A stretch of 64,000 nt of DNA from WYZ-LMO11 sp964617245 (GCA_964617245.1 CAZTWF010000106.1:1-64000), one strand, 5' to 3'. Positions 34,170 through 43,706 are shown, numbered from the stretch's first letter. Made by a program: numbers and translations. The notes: generated from the letters alone by a model not told the origin.

Positions 34170-34494
34170 AAAACCTAAAGTTTCTTGTTCTGATAAAAAA
34201 TGCCCATTTCATGGTAATATATCAATTAGAGGCAAAATATTAACTGGAAAAGTAGTAAGTGATAGAATGCAAAGAACAGTCGTAGTACAAGTAGATTACT
34301 TAAAATATTATCCTAAATATAAAAGATATGCAAGATGTAGATCAAAAATTCATGCTCATAATTCTCCATGTATTGCAGCAAAAAAAGGAGATATTGTCAA
34401 AATAGCAGAATGTCGCCCATTAAGTAAGACTGTATCATTTGTAGTTATAGAGAAAATTGGTGAAGGAGCATGGCAAAAAGAGGAAAAGGTTTAG
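34153..34494 (+). CDS. rps17: Ribosomal protein S17 (uS17)
   Basis: Small-subunit OB-fold protein with an archaeal N-terminal extension (CSDKKCPFHGNISIRGK). The core has TGKVVSDRMQRTVVVQ and CRPLSKTVSFVV. A GGAGGAG site lies 7 bases before the ATG. The length is 113 residues. It overlaps L14 by 25 bases. Confidence 0.95.
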   Translation: MFQSTEKPKVSCSDKKCPFHGNISIRGKILTGKVVSDRMQRTVVVQVDYLKYYPKYKRYARCRSKIHAHNSPCIAAKKGDIVKIAECRPLSKTVSFVVIEKIGEGAWQKEEKV

Positions 34495-34898
34495 CTGGAG
34501 GAATTACATATCGTCCAGGAGTAAGTCCTGGATTACCAATTGGAGCATATCTTAATTGTGCAGATAATAGTGGAGCTAAGATATTACAAATTATTGGTAT
34601 TCCAAAATTAAAAGGAAGATTAAGACGTCTTGTTTCAGCAGGAGTTGGTGATAAAGTTATAGTTACAGTTAAAGAAGGAAAACCTGAAGTTAGACATCAA
34701 ATCTTACATGCTGTTATAATAAGACAAAGAAAACCCTATAGAAGAATGGATGGAACATGGATTCAATTTGAAGATAATGCTGCTGTAATAGTTACTGAAG
34801 ATGGTGAATGTAAAGGAACTGAAATAAGAGGACCTGTTGCAAAAGAAGCTGCTGAAAGATGGCCAAGAGTAGCAGGTTTAGCTTCTATAATTGTTTGA
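34470..34898 (+). CDS. rpl14: Ribosomal protein L14 (uL14)
   Basis: Large-subunit interface protein. Conserved LNCADNSGAKIL, VGDKVIVTVKEG, IRQRKPYRRMDG and the IRGPVAKEAAERWPRVAGLAS end are all present. The length is 142 residues, starting inside the S17 gene. Confidence 0.96.
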   Translation: MAKRGKGLAGGITYRPGVSPGLPIGAYLNCADNSGAKILQIIGIPKLKGRLRRLVSAGVGDKVIVTVKEGKPEVRHQILHAVIIRQRKPYRRMDGTWIQFEDNAAVIVTEDGECKGTEIRGPVAKEAAERWPRVAGLASIIV

Positions 34899-34909
34899 GG
34901 TGAATTAAA

Positions 34910-35260
34910 GTGAGTAAACTTGTTATTCCACATCATAAAAGAATTAAAATGATGAAAGCTCCATTATCTAAAGAATTAAGAGAAAAATATGGTATTAGAA
35001 ATGCTATTGTTAGAAAAGGAGATACTGTATTAGTTATGAGAGGAGATTATAAAGGACATGAAGGAAAAGTATTATCTGTTGATCCTTCAAAAATGAGAAT
35101 TACAATTGAAGGTATAAATATTAAAAAAGCAGATGGATCTCTTCGTCCTGTATATATTCATCCATCTAAGGTTATGATAACAAAATTAGATCTAACTGAT
35201 AAAAAAAGAAAAGAAAAAATTGAAAAACTTGAAAAGATGGAAAAAGGTGAAATGAATTGA
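34910..35260 (+). CDS. rpl24: Ribosomal protein L24 (uL24)
   Basis: KOW-domain assembly protein. It starts at GTG. LSKELREKYGIRN is followed by the KOW motif (VRKGDTVLVMRGDYKGHEGKV) and a Lys-rich helical tail. The length is 116 residues. It overlaps S4e by 4 bases. Confidence 0.95.
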   Translation: MSKLVIPHHKRIKMMKAPLSKELREKYGIRNAIVRKGDTVLVMRGDYKGHEGKVLSVDPSKMRITIEGINIKKADGSLRPVYIHPSKVMITKLDLTDKKRKEKIEKLEKMEKGEMN

Positions 35261-35991
35261 AAAAACATTTAAAAACATACCCTTCACCACGTTTTTGGCA
35301 TATAAAAATAAAAGAAAGTGAATTTACTATAAGACCTTCTCCAGGACCACATCCATTAAGATTTTGTATTCCACTAGGAATAATTGTAAGAGATATTCTA
35401 AAATATGCTCTTACACTCTCTGAAGCAAAGAAAATACTTTCTGAAAGGAAGATTATGGTTGATGGAAAGATTAGAACAGATTATAAATTTCCAGTAGGAT
35501 TAATGGATGTAATCCATGTAATTCCATCAGATGAATATTTTAGAGTCCTTCCACATCCAGTAAAGATCTTAACTTTATTTAGAATTCCTCCTGAAGAAGC
35601 CTCATATAAGCTTGTTAGAATTATTGGAAAGCGAACTGTTAAGAGAGGGCATATTCAATTAAACTTTCATGATGGTCGCTGTCATGTTATAAAACTCGAG
35701 GATCCTTTTAATCATAATATTTCATATAAAATTTATGATAGTATGAAGATAAGCTTACCTGAAGCAGAAATTATTGACTATATCTCACTTAATAAAGACT
35801 CTATTGTATCTATTATTGGTGGAAGTAACATAGGTAAATATGGAAAAGTTTTAGAACCTCCAAAAACTAGAAGTCCAGAACAACTAGTAAAAGTAGCTTT
35901 TGATAGTACTGAGAAAGATATTATTCTTAAATACATATTCCCAATAGGAAAAGAAAGTCCATCAATAAAAATTGATGGAGAAGTGCTTTAA
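35257..35991 (+). CDS. rps4e: Ribosomal protein S4e
   Basis: Small-subunit protein with an S4-like RNA-binding domain (LTLSEAKKILSERKIMVDGK), a middle domain and a C-terminal KOW domain (SIVSIIGGSNIGKYGKV). It begins at TTG with HLKTYPSPRFWHIKIKE, a usual N-terminus. The length is 244 residues. Confidence 0.95.
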   Translation: MKKHLKTYPSPRFWHIKIKESEFTIRPSPGPHPLRFCIPLGIIVRDILKYALTLSEAKKILSERKIMVDGKIRTDYKFPVGLMDVIHVIPSDEYFRVLPHPVKILTLFRIPPEEASYKLVRIIGKRTVKRGHIQLNFHDGRCHVIKLEDPFNHNISYKIYDSMKISLPEAEIIDYISLNKDSIVSIIGGSNIGKYGKVLEPPKTRSPEQLVKVAFDSTEKDIILKYIFPIGKESPSIKIDGEVL

Positions 35992-35992
35992 T

Positions 35993-36523
35993 ATGTCAGA
36001 TAAACAAGAAAATCCAATGAGAAAAATAAAAATTGGTAAAGTAGTAGTTAATATAGGCTTAGGTGAAGGAGGAGAGAAATTAGAAAAAGCTATGAAAGTT
36101 TTAGAAGAACTTACAGGACAAAAACCTTGTCCAACAAGAGCTAAAAGGACTATAAGAGATTTTGGTATAAGAAAAGGAGAAAATATTGGTTGTAAAGTTA
36201 CATTAAGAGGTAAGAAAATCGAAGATTTTCTAAGAAGAGCTTTAGAAGCAAAGAAAAATACTCTTCCAGAATCTTGTTTTGATAATTATGGAAATGTCTC
36301 TTTTGGTATTCATGAACATATAAGTATTCCAGGAACAAAATATGACCCATCACTTGGTATATTTGGAATGAATATATGTGTTGTATTAGAAAGACCTGGT
36401 TATAGAGTTGCTTTAAGAAAATATAAAAAATCAGAAATTGGTAAAAAACATAGGGTTTCTAAAGAAGAAGCTATTTCATATTTTACTGAAAAACTTAATG
36501 TAAATGTTGTAAGAGGGAGATAG
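35993..36523 (+). CDS. rpl5: Ribosomal protein L5 (uL5)
   Basis: Central protuberance protein binding 5S rRNA. Start taken at the ATG (MSDKQENPMRKIKIGK) just after the S4e stop; the frame is open upstream inside S4e. KVVVNIGLGEGGEKL, RDFGIRKGENIGCKVTLRG and SFGIHEHISIPG are conserved. The length is 176 residues. Confidence 0.95.
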   Translation: MSDKQENPMRKIKIGKVVVNIGLGEGGEKLEKAMKVLEELTGQKPCPTRAKRTIRDFGIRKGENIGCKVTLRGKKIEDFLRRALEAKKNTLPESCFDNYGNVSFGIHEHISIPGTKYDPSLGIFGMNICVVLERPGYRVALRKYKKSEIGKKHRVSKEEAISYFTEKLNVNVVRGR

Positions 36524-36526
36524 TAA

Positions 36527-36676
36527 ATGAGTAAAGAAAGTGATAAGAAAGAAGTTAGAGTATGTAGACGTTGTGGATCAAAAGGAGGAGCACTTGTAAG
36601 AAAATATGGATTACAAGTATGTCGTCAATGTTTTAGAGAAATTGCCAGAGCTTTAGGTTTTAAAAAATATATGTAG
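36527..36676 (+). CDS. rps14: Ribosomal protein S14 (uS14), zinc-binding form
   Basis: Short gene of 49 codons plus stop between L5 and S8. The translation has VCRRCGSKGG and VCRQCFREIA, the two CxxC pairs of zinc-type S14, then ARALGFKKYM, the classic C-terminus. Position and motif leave little doubt. Confidence 0.95.
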   Translation: MSKESDKKEVRVCRRCGSKGGALVRKYGLQVCRQCFREIARALGFKKYM

Positions 36677-36685
36677 GTGATTAAA

Positions 36686-37072
36686 ATGCATGATCCAATA
36701 GCATCAGCTCTTACAACAATTATGAATAATGAAGAAAGAGGAAAGAAAGAATGTATTGTTACACCAGCTCCAAAACTATTAGCTAATGTTCTTCGTGTTC
36801 TTCAAAAGCATGGTTATATTGGTGAATTTGAATATATTGATGATGGAAGATTTGGAAAATTTAGAATTCAATTATTAGGAAAAATAAATAAATGTGGTGT
36901 TGTAAAGCCAAGATTTTCAGTTTCATATAGAGAAATAGAAGAATGGGTGAAAAAATATCTTCCTAGTAAGGATATAGGAATATTAATAATAACAACTCCA
37001 AAAGGATTACTCACTCATAAAGAAGCTATAGAGAATAGAATAGGTGGTCAACTTTTAGCATATGTATATTAG
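36686..37072 (+). CDS. rps8: Ribosomal protein S8 (uS8)
   Basis: Small-subunit platform protein. Start taken at MHDPIASALTTIMNNEE with GGTGA upstream. The C-terminal GILIITTPKGLLTHKEA and GGQLLAYVY are conserved. The length is 128 residues. Confidence 0.96.
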   Translation: MHDPIASALTTIMNNEERGKKECIVTPAPKLLANVLRVLQKHGYIGEFEYIDDGRFGKFRIQLLGKINKCGVVKPRFSVSYREIEEWVKKYLPSKDIGILIITTPKGLLTHKEAIENRIGGQLLAYVY

Positions 37073-37082
37073 GTGATATTAC

Positions 37083-37604
37083 ATGGCTGAAGAATCAATA
37101 GCCATTCCTAATGATATTGAAGTTTCACTAAATGGTAGTATAATTACTATGTCTGGTCCTAAAGGTACTCTAACAAAGGATTTTTCACATACAGGTGTAA
37201 AAATAACTAAAACAGAAGATAAAATAATAGTAAGAATGGAAGGTAAAGGAAGAAAACCAAAAACTATGGTTAGTACAGTATCAGCACATATAAGAAATAT
37301 GATAAAAGGTGTTAAAGAAGGTCATGTTTATAAGATGAAGATAGTTTATGCTCATTTTCCAATAAATATTAAAATTATTGGAAATGAAATATATATAGAA
37401 AACTTTATGGGTGAAAGATCAAAAAGAATTGCTAAAATTATTGGAGATACTAAAGTAAAAGTGAGTGGTGATGAAATTATTATAGAGGGAATAGATAAGG
37501 AAGCAGTAGGTCAAACTGCAGCAAATATTCATTTAGTTACTCATATAAAAGATAGAGATCCAAGAGTATTTCAAGATGGTATATATATTGTAGAGAAGAG
37601 ATGA
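37083..37604 (+). CDS. rpl6: Ribosomal protein L6 (uL6)
   Basis: Large-subunit protein near the sarcin-ricin loop with two tandem alpha/beta repeats. SLNGSIITMSGPKGTLTKDF and the C-terminal DPRVFQDGIYIVEKR are typical. The length is 173 residues, following S8 by 10 bases. Confidence 0.95.
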   Translation: MAEESIAIPNDIEVSLNGSIITMSGPKGTLTKDFSHTGVKITKTEDKIIVRMEGKGRKPKTMVSTVSAHIRNMIKGVKEGHVYKMKIVYAHFPINIKIIGNEIYIENFMGERSKRIAKIIGDTKVKVSGDEIIIEGIDKEAVGQTAANIHLVTHIKDRDPRVFQDGIYIVEKR

Positions 37605-38029
37605 TGATTATGAAGTTGAATAATAAAATATCAAAAGCTTTAGAATTGAGAGAAGAGATTAATAGAAAAAGACCTGATTTTATTAGACAAGATGCTCATA
37701 GATTTAAACGATTAGGTGAAAAATGGAGAGCACCAAGAGGTCCAAGATCAAAATTACGTTTAAAGAAAAAAGGAAAATCTGCTATAGTTGAATCAGGATA
37801 TAGAGGACCTTGTTTAGTTAGAGGTTTTCATCCATGTGGTGGTAAAGAGGTAATAGTTCATAATTTAAAAGAATTAGAAGGTTTAGATCCATCAATTCAT
37901 GTTGTTAGAATAGCAGCTAATGTTGGAAAAAAGAAGAGATTAGAAATTATTAAGAAAGCTCTTTCTCTTAATTTGAATATTGTAAATATCAGATCAGAGG
38001 AAAAGAAGCTATTACAAGGTGGTAGTTAA
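37601..38029 (+). CDS. rpl32e: Ribosomal protein L32e
   Basis: Large-subunit protein. FIRQDAHRFKRLGEKWRAPRG and GYRGPCLVRGFHPCGGKEVIV are conserved. The start is ambiguous (ATGs at 37601, 37604 and 37610 in frame); the first overlaps the L6 stop by 4 bases. The length is up to 142 residues. Confidence 0.94.
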   Translation: MMIMKLNNKISKALELREEINRKRPDFIRQDAHRFKRLGEKWRAPRGPRSKLRLKKKGKSAIVESGYRGPCLVRGFHPCGGKEVIVHNLKELEGLDPSIHVVRIAANVGKKKRLEIIKKALSLNLNIVNIRSEEKKLLQGGS

Positions 38030-38463
38030 TGAACTTAAAGGTTCAAAAAAAGATTGCTGCAAAGATTTTAGGTATTGGAATAAATAGAGTTTGGATAGAT
38101 CCTGATAAATTAGATGAAGTAAGTAGTGCAATCACAAGAGAAGAAATTAGAAAATTAATTGAAAAAGATATAATAAAAGCAAAACCAGAAAAAGGAACAA
38201 GTCGTGGAAGAGCTAGAAAAATACATAAACAAAAAAGAAAAGGATTGAGAAAAGGTCCTGGAAGTAGAAAAGGAGCTGTTAAAGTAGATGATTGGGTTGA
38301 TAGAGTTAGATCTATGAGACGCTTTTTAAGATTATTGAAAAAAAGAAAAATAATTACACAAAAAGTATATCGTATGCTTTATATGAAAGTAAAAGGAGGA
38401 GTATTTCACGATAAAAGACAACTAAAAGCTTATATAGAAGAACATAATCTTGCAAGGAGATAA
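38029..38463 (+). CDS. rpl19e: Ribosomal protein L19e
   Basis: Long helical large-subunit protein forming an inter-subunit bridge. AAKILGIGINRVWIDPD, GTSRGRARKIHKQKRKGLRKGPGS-type basic stretch and RRFLRLLKKRKIIT are present. The length is 144 residues, sharing one base with L32e. Confidence 0.95.
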   Translation: MNLKVQKKIAAKILGIGINRVWIDPDKLDEVSSAITREEIRKLIEKDIIKAKPEKGTSRGRARKIHKQKRKGLRKGPGSRKGAVKVDDWVDRVRSMRRFLRLLKKRKIITQKVYRMLYMKVKGGVFHDKRQLKAYIEEHNLARR

Positions 38464-38465
38464 AT

Positions 38466-39056
38466 ATGGCACATGGTCCAACTTATAAAGTACCATTTAG
38501 AAGAAGAAGAGAAGGAAAAACTGATTATAGAGTTAGAAAGAAGTTAGTAATGAGTAAAAAGCCAAGATTAGTTATAAGAAAATCATTAAAACATTTACAT
38601 CTTCAATTAATTGAAGTAAAAGTTAATGGAGATATAGTTTTAGCACAAGCTAATACAAAAGAGTTATCCAAATATGGATGGAAGGGAGGAACTGGTAATC
38701 TTCCTGCTGCTTATTTAGCAGGTTTATTACTTGGAAAAAGAGCTCTAAGTAAGGGTATTAAAAATGCTATATTAGATTTAGGAAGATATTCTATAACAAA
38801 GGGTAGTAGACTATTTGCTGCTCTTAAAGGAGCATTAGATGCAGGAATGGATATTCCTCATAATGAAGAAATTTTACCTGATGAAGAGCATATAAAAGGA
38901 GTTCATATTGCAAAATATGCAATGCTTTTACAAAAAGAAAATCCTTCTAAATACCAAGCTCATTTCTCTAATTATATTAAGATGAATTTACCACCTGAGA
39001 AAATTGTAGAACATTTTGAAGAAATAAAGAATAAAATAATTGAGGAGGTAGCATAA
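38466..39056 (+). CDS. rpl18: Ribosomal protein L18 (uL18)
   Basis: 5S rRNA-binding protein. GPTYKVPFRRRREGKTDY at the start and GNLPAAYLAGLLLGKRAL are typical of the archaeal form. The length is 196 residues. Confidence 0.95.
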   Translation: MAHGPTYKVPFRRRREGKTDYRVRKKLVMSKKPRLVIRKSLKHLHLQLIEVKVNGDIVLAQANTKELSKYGWKGGTGNLPAAYLAGLLLGKRALSKGIKNAILDLGRYSITKGSRLFAALKGALDAGMDIPHNEEILPDEEHIKGVHIAKYAMLLQKENPSKYQAHFSNYIKMNLPPEKIVEHFEEIKNKIIEEVA

Positions 39057-39057
39057 T

Positions 39058-39663
39058 ATGACATATCAACAAGGACTATGGACTCCAAGAACAACTCTTG
39101 GAAAACTTGTATTAGAGGGAAAAATCACAAGCTTAAAAGAAATTTTTGAACGAAACATACCAATAAAAGAACCTGAGATTGTTGATATTCTACTACCTGA
39201 AATAAAACATGAAATACTTGATGTTAATATAGTTCAAAAACAAACAGATGCTGGTGAAATTACAAGATTTAAAATAGGTGTTGTGATTGGAAATTCTGAT
39301 GGCTATATAGGTATTGGAACTGGAAAATCAAAACAAATGAGATTTGCTATAGATAAAGCAATTGCAGATGCTAAGTTAAATATAATCCCTGTAAAACGAG
39401 GTTGTGGACACTGGAGATGCCCATGTGGCACATCTCATAGTGTACCATTTACTGTAAGTGGTAAGAAAGGAAGTGTTCGTGTTACTATATATCCTGCTCC
39501 TAAGGGTGTAGGTATAATAGCAGGAGAAATTCCTAAAAAGATATTAAGTTTTGCTGGAATAAAAGATGCTTGGGTAGTATCAAGAGGCGAGACAAGAACT
39601 ACAATGAATTTTGCCTTAGCAACTTATGAGGCTTTGAGAAATACATATAAATTTAAAATATAA
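39058..39663 (+). CDS. rps5: Ribosomal protein S5 (uS5)
   Basis: Small-subunit protein for decoding accuracy. The N-terminal dsRBD-like part has VVIGNSDGYIGIGTGKSKQM; the archaeal CGHWRCPCGTSHSVPF insert follows. The length is 201 residues. A GAGGT site precedes the ATG at the end of L18. Confidence 0.95.
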   Translation: MTYQQGLWTPRTTLGKLVLEGKITSLKEIFERNIPIKEPEIVDILLPEIKHEILDVNIVQKQTDAGEITRFKIGVVIGNSDGYIGIGTGKSKQMRFAIDKAIADAKLNIIPVKRGCGHWRCPCGTSHSVPFTVSGKKGSVRVTIYPAPKGVGIIAGEIPKKILSFAGIKDAWVVSRGETRTTMNFALATYEALRNTYKFKI

Positions 39664-39675
39664 TGAGGTGAGTTT

Positions 39676-40125
39676 ATGTATTTAGCTATACGTATAAGAG
39701 GAAGAGTTGGTATTCATCCTGATATAGAGGAAACACTTAAACGACTTAATCTTCATAGGAAATTTAATGCTAGCTTATTACCAGAAACACCATCAATAAT
39801 TGGAATGTTAAAAAAAGTATCTGATTATATTACTTGGGGTGAAATTACTAAGGAAAATTTAATATTATTATTAAAGAAAAGAGGAAGACTTAAAGGAGAC
39901 AAAAGAATAACTGAAGAAAATTTAAATTTATTAAAAGCTTCTAATTTTGAAGAACTTGCAGAGCTTATATTAAAAGGAAATTTTCCATCATTACTTAAAA
40001 AAACATTTAGACTTACTCCACCAAGTGGTGGATTTAAAGGTAGTACAAAAAAACATGTAAATGAGGGAGGAGAATTAGGATATAGGGGAATAGCAATAAA
40101 TGACCTCCTCCTAAAAATGATATGA
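39676..40125 (+). CDS. rpl30: Ribosomal protein L30 (uL30)
   Basis: Large-subunit protein of the long archaeal type (149 residues). AIRIRGRVGIHPDIEETLKRL and the C-terminal FRLTPPSGGFKGSTKKHVNEGG are diagnostic. It follows S5 by 12 bases. Confidence 0.95.
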   Translation: MYLAIRIRGRVGIHPDIEETLKRLNLHRKFNASLLPETPSIIGMLKKVSDYITWGEITKENLILLLKKRGRLKGDKRITEENLNLLKASNFEELAELILKGNFPSLLKKTFRLTPPSGGFKGSTKKHVNEGGELGYRGIAINDLLLKMI

Positions 40126-40153
40126 TAAATCATATCAAATTGGAGGGATAATA

Positions 40154-40579
40154 ATGGTAGTAAGAAGAGAAAAGAAAGTTAGAAAACAACGTGGATCAAG
40201 AACATATGGCTGGGGTACTGTAGGCCAGCATAGAAAATCTGGAACAAGAGGAGGATTTGGAAATGCAGGTTTACATAAACATAAATGGTCTTGGACTGTA
40301 AAATATGGAAAAGATCATTTTGGAAAATATGGTTTTGTAAATCCAACATCAAAAATTATTAGATGGATAAATATAGGCTCATTAGTTTCATTAATTAAAG
40401 GAAAAGAATTAGAAAAAGATGAAAAAGGAAGAATTATCATAGACCTAAATAAAATGGGGTATGATAAACTTTTAGGTAGTGGAAAAATTGATATTCCATT
40501 ATTAGTTAAAGTAAAACAAGCCTCTGAGATCGCAAAAGAGAAAATCATTAGTAAGGGTGGCGAAGTCATAATTACTTAG
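40154..40579 (+). CDS. rpl15: Ribosomal protein L15 (uL15)
   Basis: Large-subunit protein. KQRGSRTYGWGTVGQHRKSGTRGG-type glycine/arginine-rich start, then LHKHKWSWTVKYGKDHFGKYGF, the archaeal L15 signature. The length is 141 residues. It is followed by secY, as usual. Confidence 0.95.
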   Translation: MVVRREKKVRKQRGSRTYGWGTVGQHRKSGTRGGFGNAGLHKHKWSWTVKYGKDHFGKYGFVNPTSKIIRWINIGSLVSLIKGKELEKDEKGRIIIDLNKMGYDKLLGSGKIDIPLLVKVKQASEIAKEKIISKGGEVIIT

Positions 40580-40592
40580 GGTCGTATAAATT

Positions 40593-42017
40593 ATGACCCG
40601 TTTCTTAGACTTAATAGAACCTGTTCTGAGATTTATTCCCGAGGTTCCTAAACCTCAGCGTAAACTAGATTTAAAATATAGATTATTATGGACTGGATTA
40701 GTTTTAGCTTTATATCTAATAATGTGTGAAATTCCACTTTATGGAATTCCTATACGTACAGGTGAATATGAACAATTTTTAATCTACAGAATAATTTTTG
40801 CATCTAAAAAAGGCTCTTTAATGGATCTTGGTATTGGCCCAATAGTTACTGCTGGTTTGATCATGCAAATTCTTGCAGGCTCAAAACTAATAAATGTTGA
40901 TCTTAGTAAACCAAGAGATAGAGCTCTATTTACTGGCACTCAAAAATTTTTAGCAATAATAATGACAATATTTGAAGCTACTGCATTTCTAATAGGTGGT
41001 AGTTATGGAAGATTAGACCTATTACTCTCTGTTTTTGTAATTACCCAATTGACTATAGTTGGTATTCTTGTGATTTTATTAGATGAATTAATTCAAAAAG
41101 GATGGGGAATAGGAAGTGGTGTTAGTTTATTTATTCTTGCAGGCGTCTCACAACAAATATTATGGTTATCATTTTCACCAATAGGACCTGTAGCTGATGG
41201 AAAATCATTAGGTGCAATAGTAGCATTCTTCCAAACAATAATTAGTGGAGAAGAAATTCTTAAAGTATTTTTAAGATATCCATATCCTGATATGGTTGGA
41301 TTTATTACTATGATAATAATATTATTAATTGCAGTATACTTAGAGGGAATGAAAATTGAAATTCCTATAGCTCATCCAAAATATGGTGGATTACGTGCAA
41401 AAATACCCTTAAAATTTATGTACGTTTCTAATATTCCTATAATATTGACTTCTGCTTTATTTGCTAACTTTTATATGTTTGGACAATTAATCTGGCAAAA
41501 CTTCAATTTTTTAAATAATAATCCATGGGTTAATTGGTTTGTGATGTTCAACTCTACAACCACTGGTTTACAACCATTACCTGGTTGTTTTGTTTATTAT
41601 ATTACATCTCCAAGAAGTTTAATTAATGTTATACACGATCCTTTACATGCTGTAATATATGTAATAATACTTGTATTTTTCTCTACTATATTTGCAAAGA
41701 TCTGGGTTGAAGTATCTGGTATGAGTGCTCAAGCACAAGCTCAACAACTTGTAAGTGCAGGACTACAAATACCAGGATTTAGAAGATCTCCAGTAGTAAT
41801 TGAGCAAATGTTAAATCGATATATTCCTCCTCTTACTATTATGAGTGGAATAATGATTGGTTTATTAGCTGGAATTGCTGATATGCTTGGTGCGATAGGT
41901 ACTGGAATTGGTATATTATTATCAGTGGGTATAGTGTATCAATATTATCAATTCCTTGCTAGAGAACATATTGAGGAAATATATCCTGGTATAAGTAAAG
42001 TATTAGGAAGAGAGTAG
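40593..42017 (+). CDS. secY: Protein translocase subunit SecY (Sec61 alpha)
   Basis: Channel subunit of the general secretion translocon. The 474 residues contain about ten hydrophobic segments. The N-terminus has RFIPEVPKPQRKLDLKYRLLWT, the plug region DLGIGPIVTAGLIMQIL, and the late loop GLQIPGFRRSP. SRP54 at 14101 is its targeting partner. The sec61 beta and secE genes are not visible nearby. Confidence 0.96.
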   Translation: MTRFLDLIEPVLRFIPEVPKPQRKLDLKYRLLWTGLVLALYLIMCEIPLYGIPIRTGEYEQFLIYRIIFASKKGSLMDLGIGPIVTAGLIMQILAGSKLINVDLSKPRDRALFTGTQKFLAIIMTIFEATAFLIGGSYGRLDLLLSVFVITQLTIVGILVILLDELIQKGWGIGSGVSLFILAGVSQQILWLSFSPIGPVADGKSLGAIVAFFQTIISGEEILKVFLRYPYPDMVGFITMIIILLIAVYLEGMKIEIPIAHPKYGGLRAKIPLKFMYVSNIPIILTSALFANFYMFGQLIWQNFNFLNNNPWVNWFVMFNSTTTGLQPLPGCFVYYITSPRSLINVIHDPLHAVIYVIILVFFSTIFAKIWVEVSGMSAQAQAQQLVSAGLQIPGFRRSPVVIEQMLNRYIPPLTIMSGIMIGLLAGIADMLGAIGTGIGILLSVGIVYQYYQFLAREHIEEIYPGISKVLGRE

Positions 42018-42024
42018 ATATATT

Positions 42025-42606
42025 ATGAAGAAAGGAAAACTTATAATAGTAATAGGCGTACCTGGGGTAGGCAAGACTACTGTAATAAATTCAGCTTTAG
42101 AATATTGTAAAGAAAATAAAATTGAAGTAAAGTATATTAACTATGGAGATTTAATGTTTGAAGAAGCTAAAAAAATAGTTAATAATAGAGATGAAATAAG
42201 AAAACTTCCTATAGAGAAACAAAAATTACTTCAATTAAATGCAGCTAATAGAATAGTAGAAATTACTAAAGAAAAGAATGTATTACTAGATACTCATATG
42301 TTTATAAGAACAGAAAATGGATATATGTCAGGAATTCCTATATGGGTTGCTGAAAAATTAATGCCTGACTCTATAGTTTTAATAGAAGCAAGTCCAGAGG
42401 AAATTTCAAAGCGTAGAAAAAAAGATTCAAGTATAAGAATTAGAGAAGAAGATACACCTGAGAAAATAAATGAACATCAATTAATGGGAAGAGCTGGTGC
42501 TGCTTCTTTGGCAATACTTACAGGTTGTACTATTTTAATTCTTGAGAATAAAGAAGGATATTATAAAGAAGTAGGTAAGACAATAGCCTCATTATTTATG
42601 AGGTGA
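42025..42606 (+). CDS. adkA: Archaeal adenylate kinase AdkA
   Basis: Converts ATP plus AMP to two ADP. It is the archaeal trimeric type: P-loop GVPGVGKTTVINSALEY, then YINYGDLMFEEAKK and NRIVEI, with no LID zinc domain. The 193-residue length matches. It lies between secY and the DUF106 gene, the common archaeal order. Confidence 0.93.
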   Translation: MKKGKLIIVIGVPGVGKTTVINSALEYCKENKIEVKYINYGDLMFEEAKKIVNNRDEIRKLPIEKQKLLQLNAANRIVEITKEKNVLLDTHMFIRTENGYMSGIPIWVAEKLMPDSIVLIEASPEEISKRRKKDSSIRIREEDTPEKINEHQLMGRAGAASLAILTGCTILILENKEGYYKEVGKTIASLFMR

Positions 42607-42610
42607 AAAA

Positions 42611-43141
42611 ATGGTTTTAGAATCTTTATTAGAATTTTATGATTCTATTGTTACTACTCTTTCATTTATATTAGGTCCTGCAAAGGATTTTCCACTTTCA
42701 TCTTTAACCATCTTATTAATATCTATTATGATGCTCTTAATTTCTTCAACTATAACTCGTAAATTTACTGATGTAGAGAAAACAAGAAGAATTATGACAC
42801 AAGTAAGAGAATGGCAAAGTGCTTATATGAAGGCTGTTAGAGAAAAAGATAATAAACAAATTGAAAAATTAAAAAAGAAAGAAGTTACTATTAAAAAACT
42901 TCAAGCTGAAATGATGAGAGAACAATTCAAACCATTACCATTTACTTTAATTCCATTTATGATTATTTTCTATCTATTCCTAGGTGTATTTGGTTATAAT
43001 CAAGTAATAGTAGCTAAATCACCAATAACAATACCTTTCCTAGGTAATGAATTTACATTTTGGATTTGGTATCTTATTACAACTTTTGCATTTTCACCAT
43101 TAATTCAAAGATTATTTAATTTACCTTCAGTACAAGATTAG
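42611..43141 (+). CDS. DUF106/EMC3-TMCO1-like membrane protein (YidC/Oxa1 superfamily)
   Basis: Membrane insertase-like protein. It has an N-terminal hydrophobic segment near residues 28-48, a charged coiled coil (about 55-105, with TQVREWQSAYMKAVREKD), then two hydrophobic segments near 118-135 and 150-170. This three-TM-plus-coil layout defines the archaeal Ylp1 group, relatives of YidC, EMC3 and Get1. The gene for ribosomal protein L34e, often next, is missing here. Confidence 0.87.
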   Translation: MVLESLLEFYDSIVTTLSFILGPAKDFPLSSLTILLISIMMLLISSTITRKFTDVEKTRRIMTQVREWQSAYMKAVREKDNKQIEKLKKKEVTIKKLQAEMMREQFKPLPFTLIPFMIIFYLFLGVFGYNQVIVAKSPITIPFLGNEFTFWIWYLITTFAFSPLIQRLFNLPSVQD

Positions 43142-43151
43142 GTGTTTTATA

Positions 43152-43706
43152 TTGAAGATAAAGAATTTAATTATAACAATAGGTGGTCCACCAGGATCTG
43201 GCAAATCTTATTGTGCAACTCAATTAGCTAGTATTTATAAAATTCCACATTATTCTATTGGTAAAATATTTAGAGATATGGCTCGAGAACGTAATATGAC
43301 AATTGAGGAATTTTCAAAATTAGCTGAAAAAGATTATACAATAGATATAGAATTAGATAAAAGAACTATGGAATTAGCAAAAAGTGGTGGATGTATTATA
43401 GAAGGAAGATTAGTCTCCTTTTTCTTGAGATCTTTTCCAAATATACTAAGTTTTTATCTTACAGCATCATTTGAAGAAAGAGTAAAAAGAATTGCTTTAA
43501 GAGAAGGTATTAGTATTGAAGAAGCTGAAAAAAAGACTAGAATAAGAGAAGAAAGTGAAAAAATGAGATATAAAGTAATTTATAATATTGATGTAGATGA
43601 TTTGTCAGTTTATGATTTTGTAATAAATACATCAAAATGGAATAAAGAAAAAATAGTTCTCTTATTAAAACAGATAATAGATTTATATTTAGGGGAAGAC
43701 GATTGA
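43152..43706 (+). CDS. cmk: Cytidylate kinase
   Basis: Phosphorylates CMP/dCMP. P-loop GGPPGSGKSYCATQLA, then IPHYSIGKIFRDMA and EGRLVSFFLRSFP. The 184-residue archaeal form lacks the bacterial insert. It starts at TTG after a GGTG site, and its stop overlaps the cbf5 start by 4 bases. rpl14e, frequently between cmk and cbf5, is not found. Confidence 0.92.
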   Translation: MKIKNLIITIGGPPGSGKSYCATQLASIYKIPHYSIGKIFRDMARERNMTIEEFSKLAEKDYTIDIELDKRTMELAKSGGCIIEGRLVSFFLRSFPNILSFYLTASFEERVKRIALREGISIEEAEKKTRIREESEKMRYKVIYNIDVDDLSVYDFVINTSKWNKEKIVLLLKQIIDLYLGEDD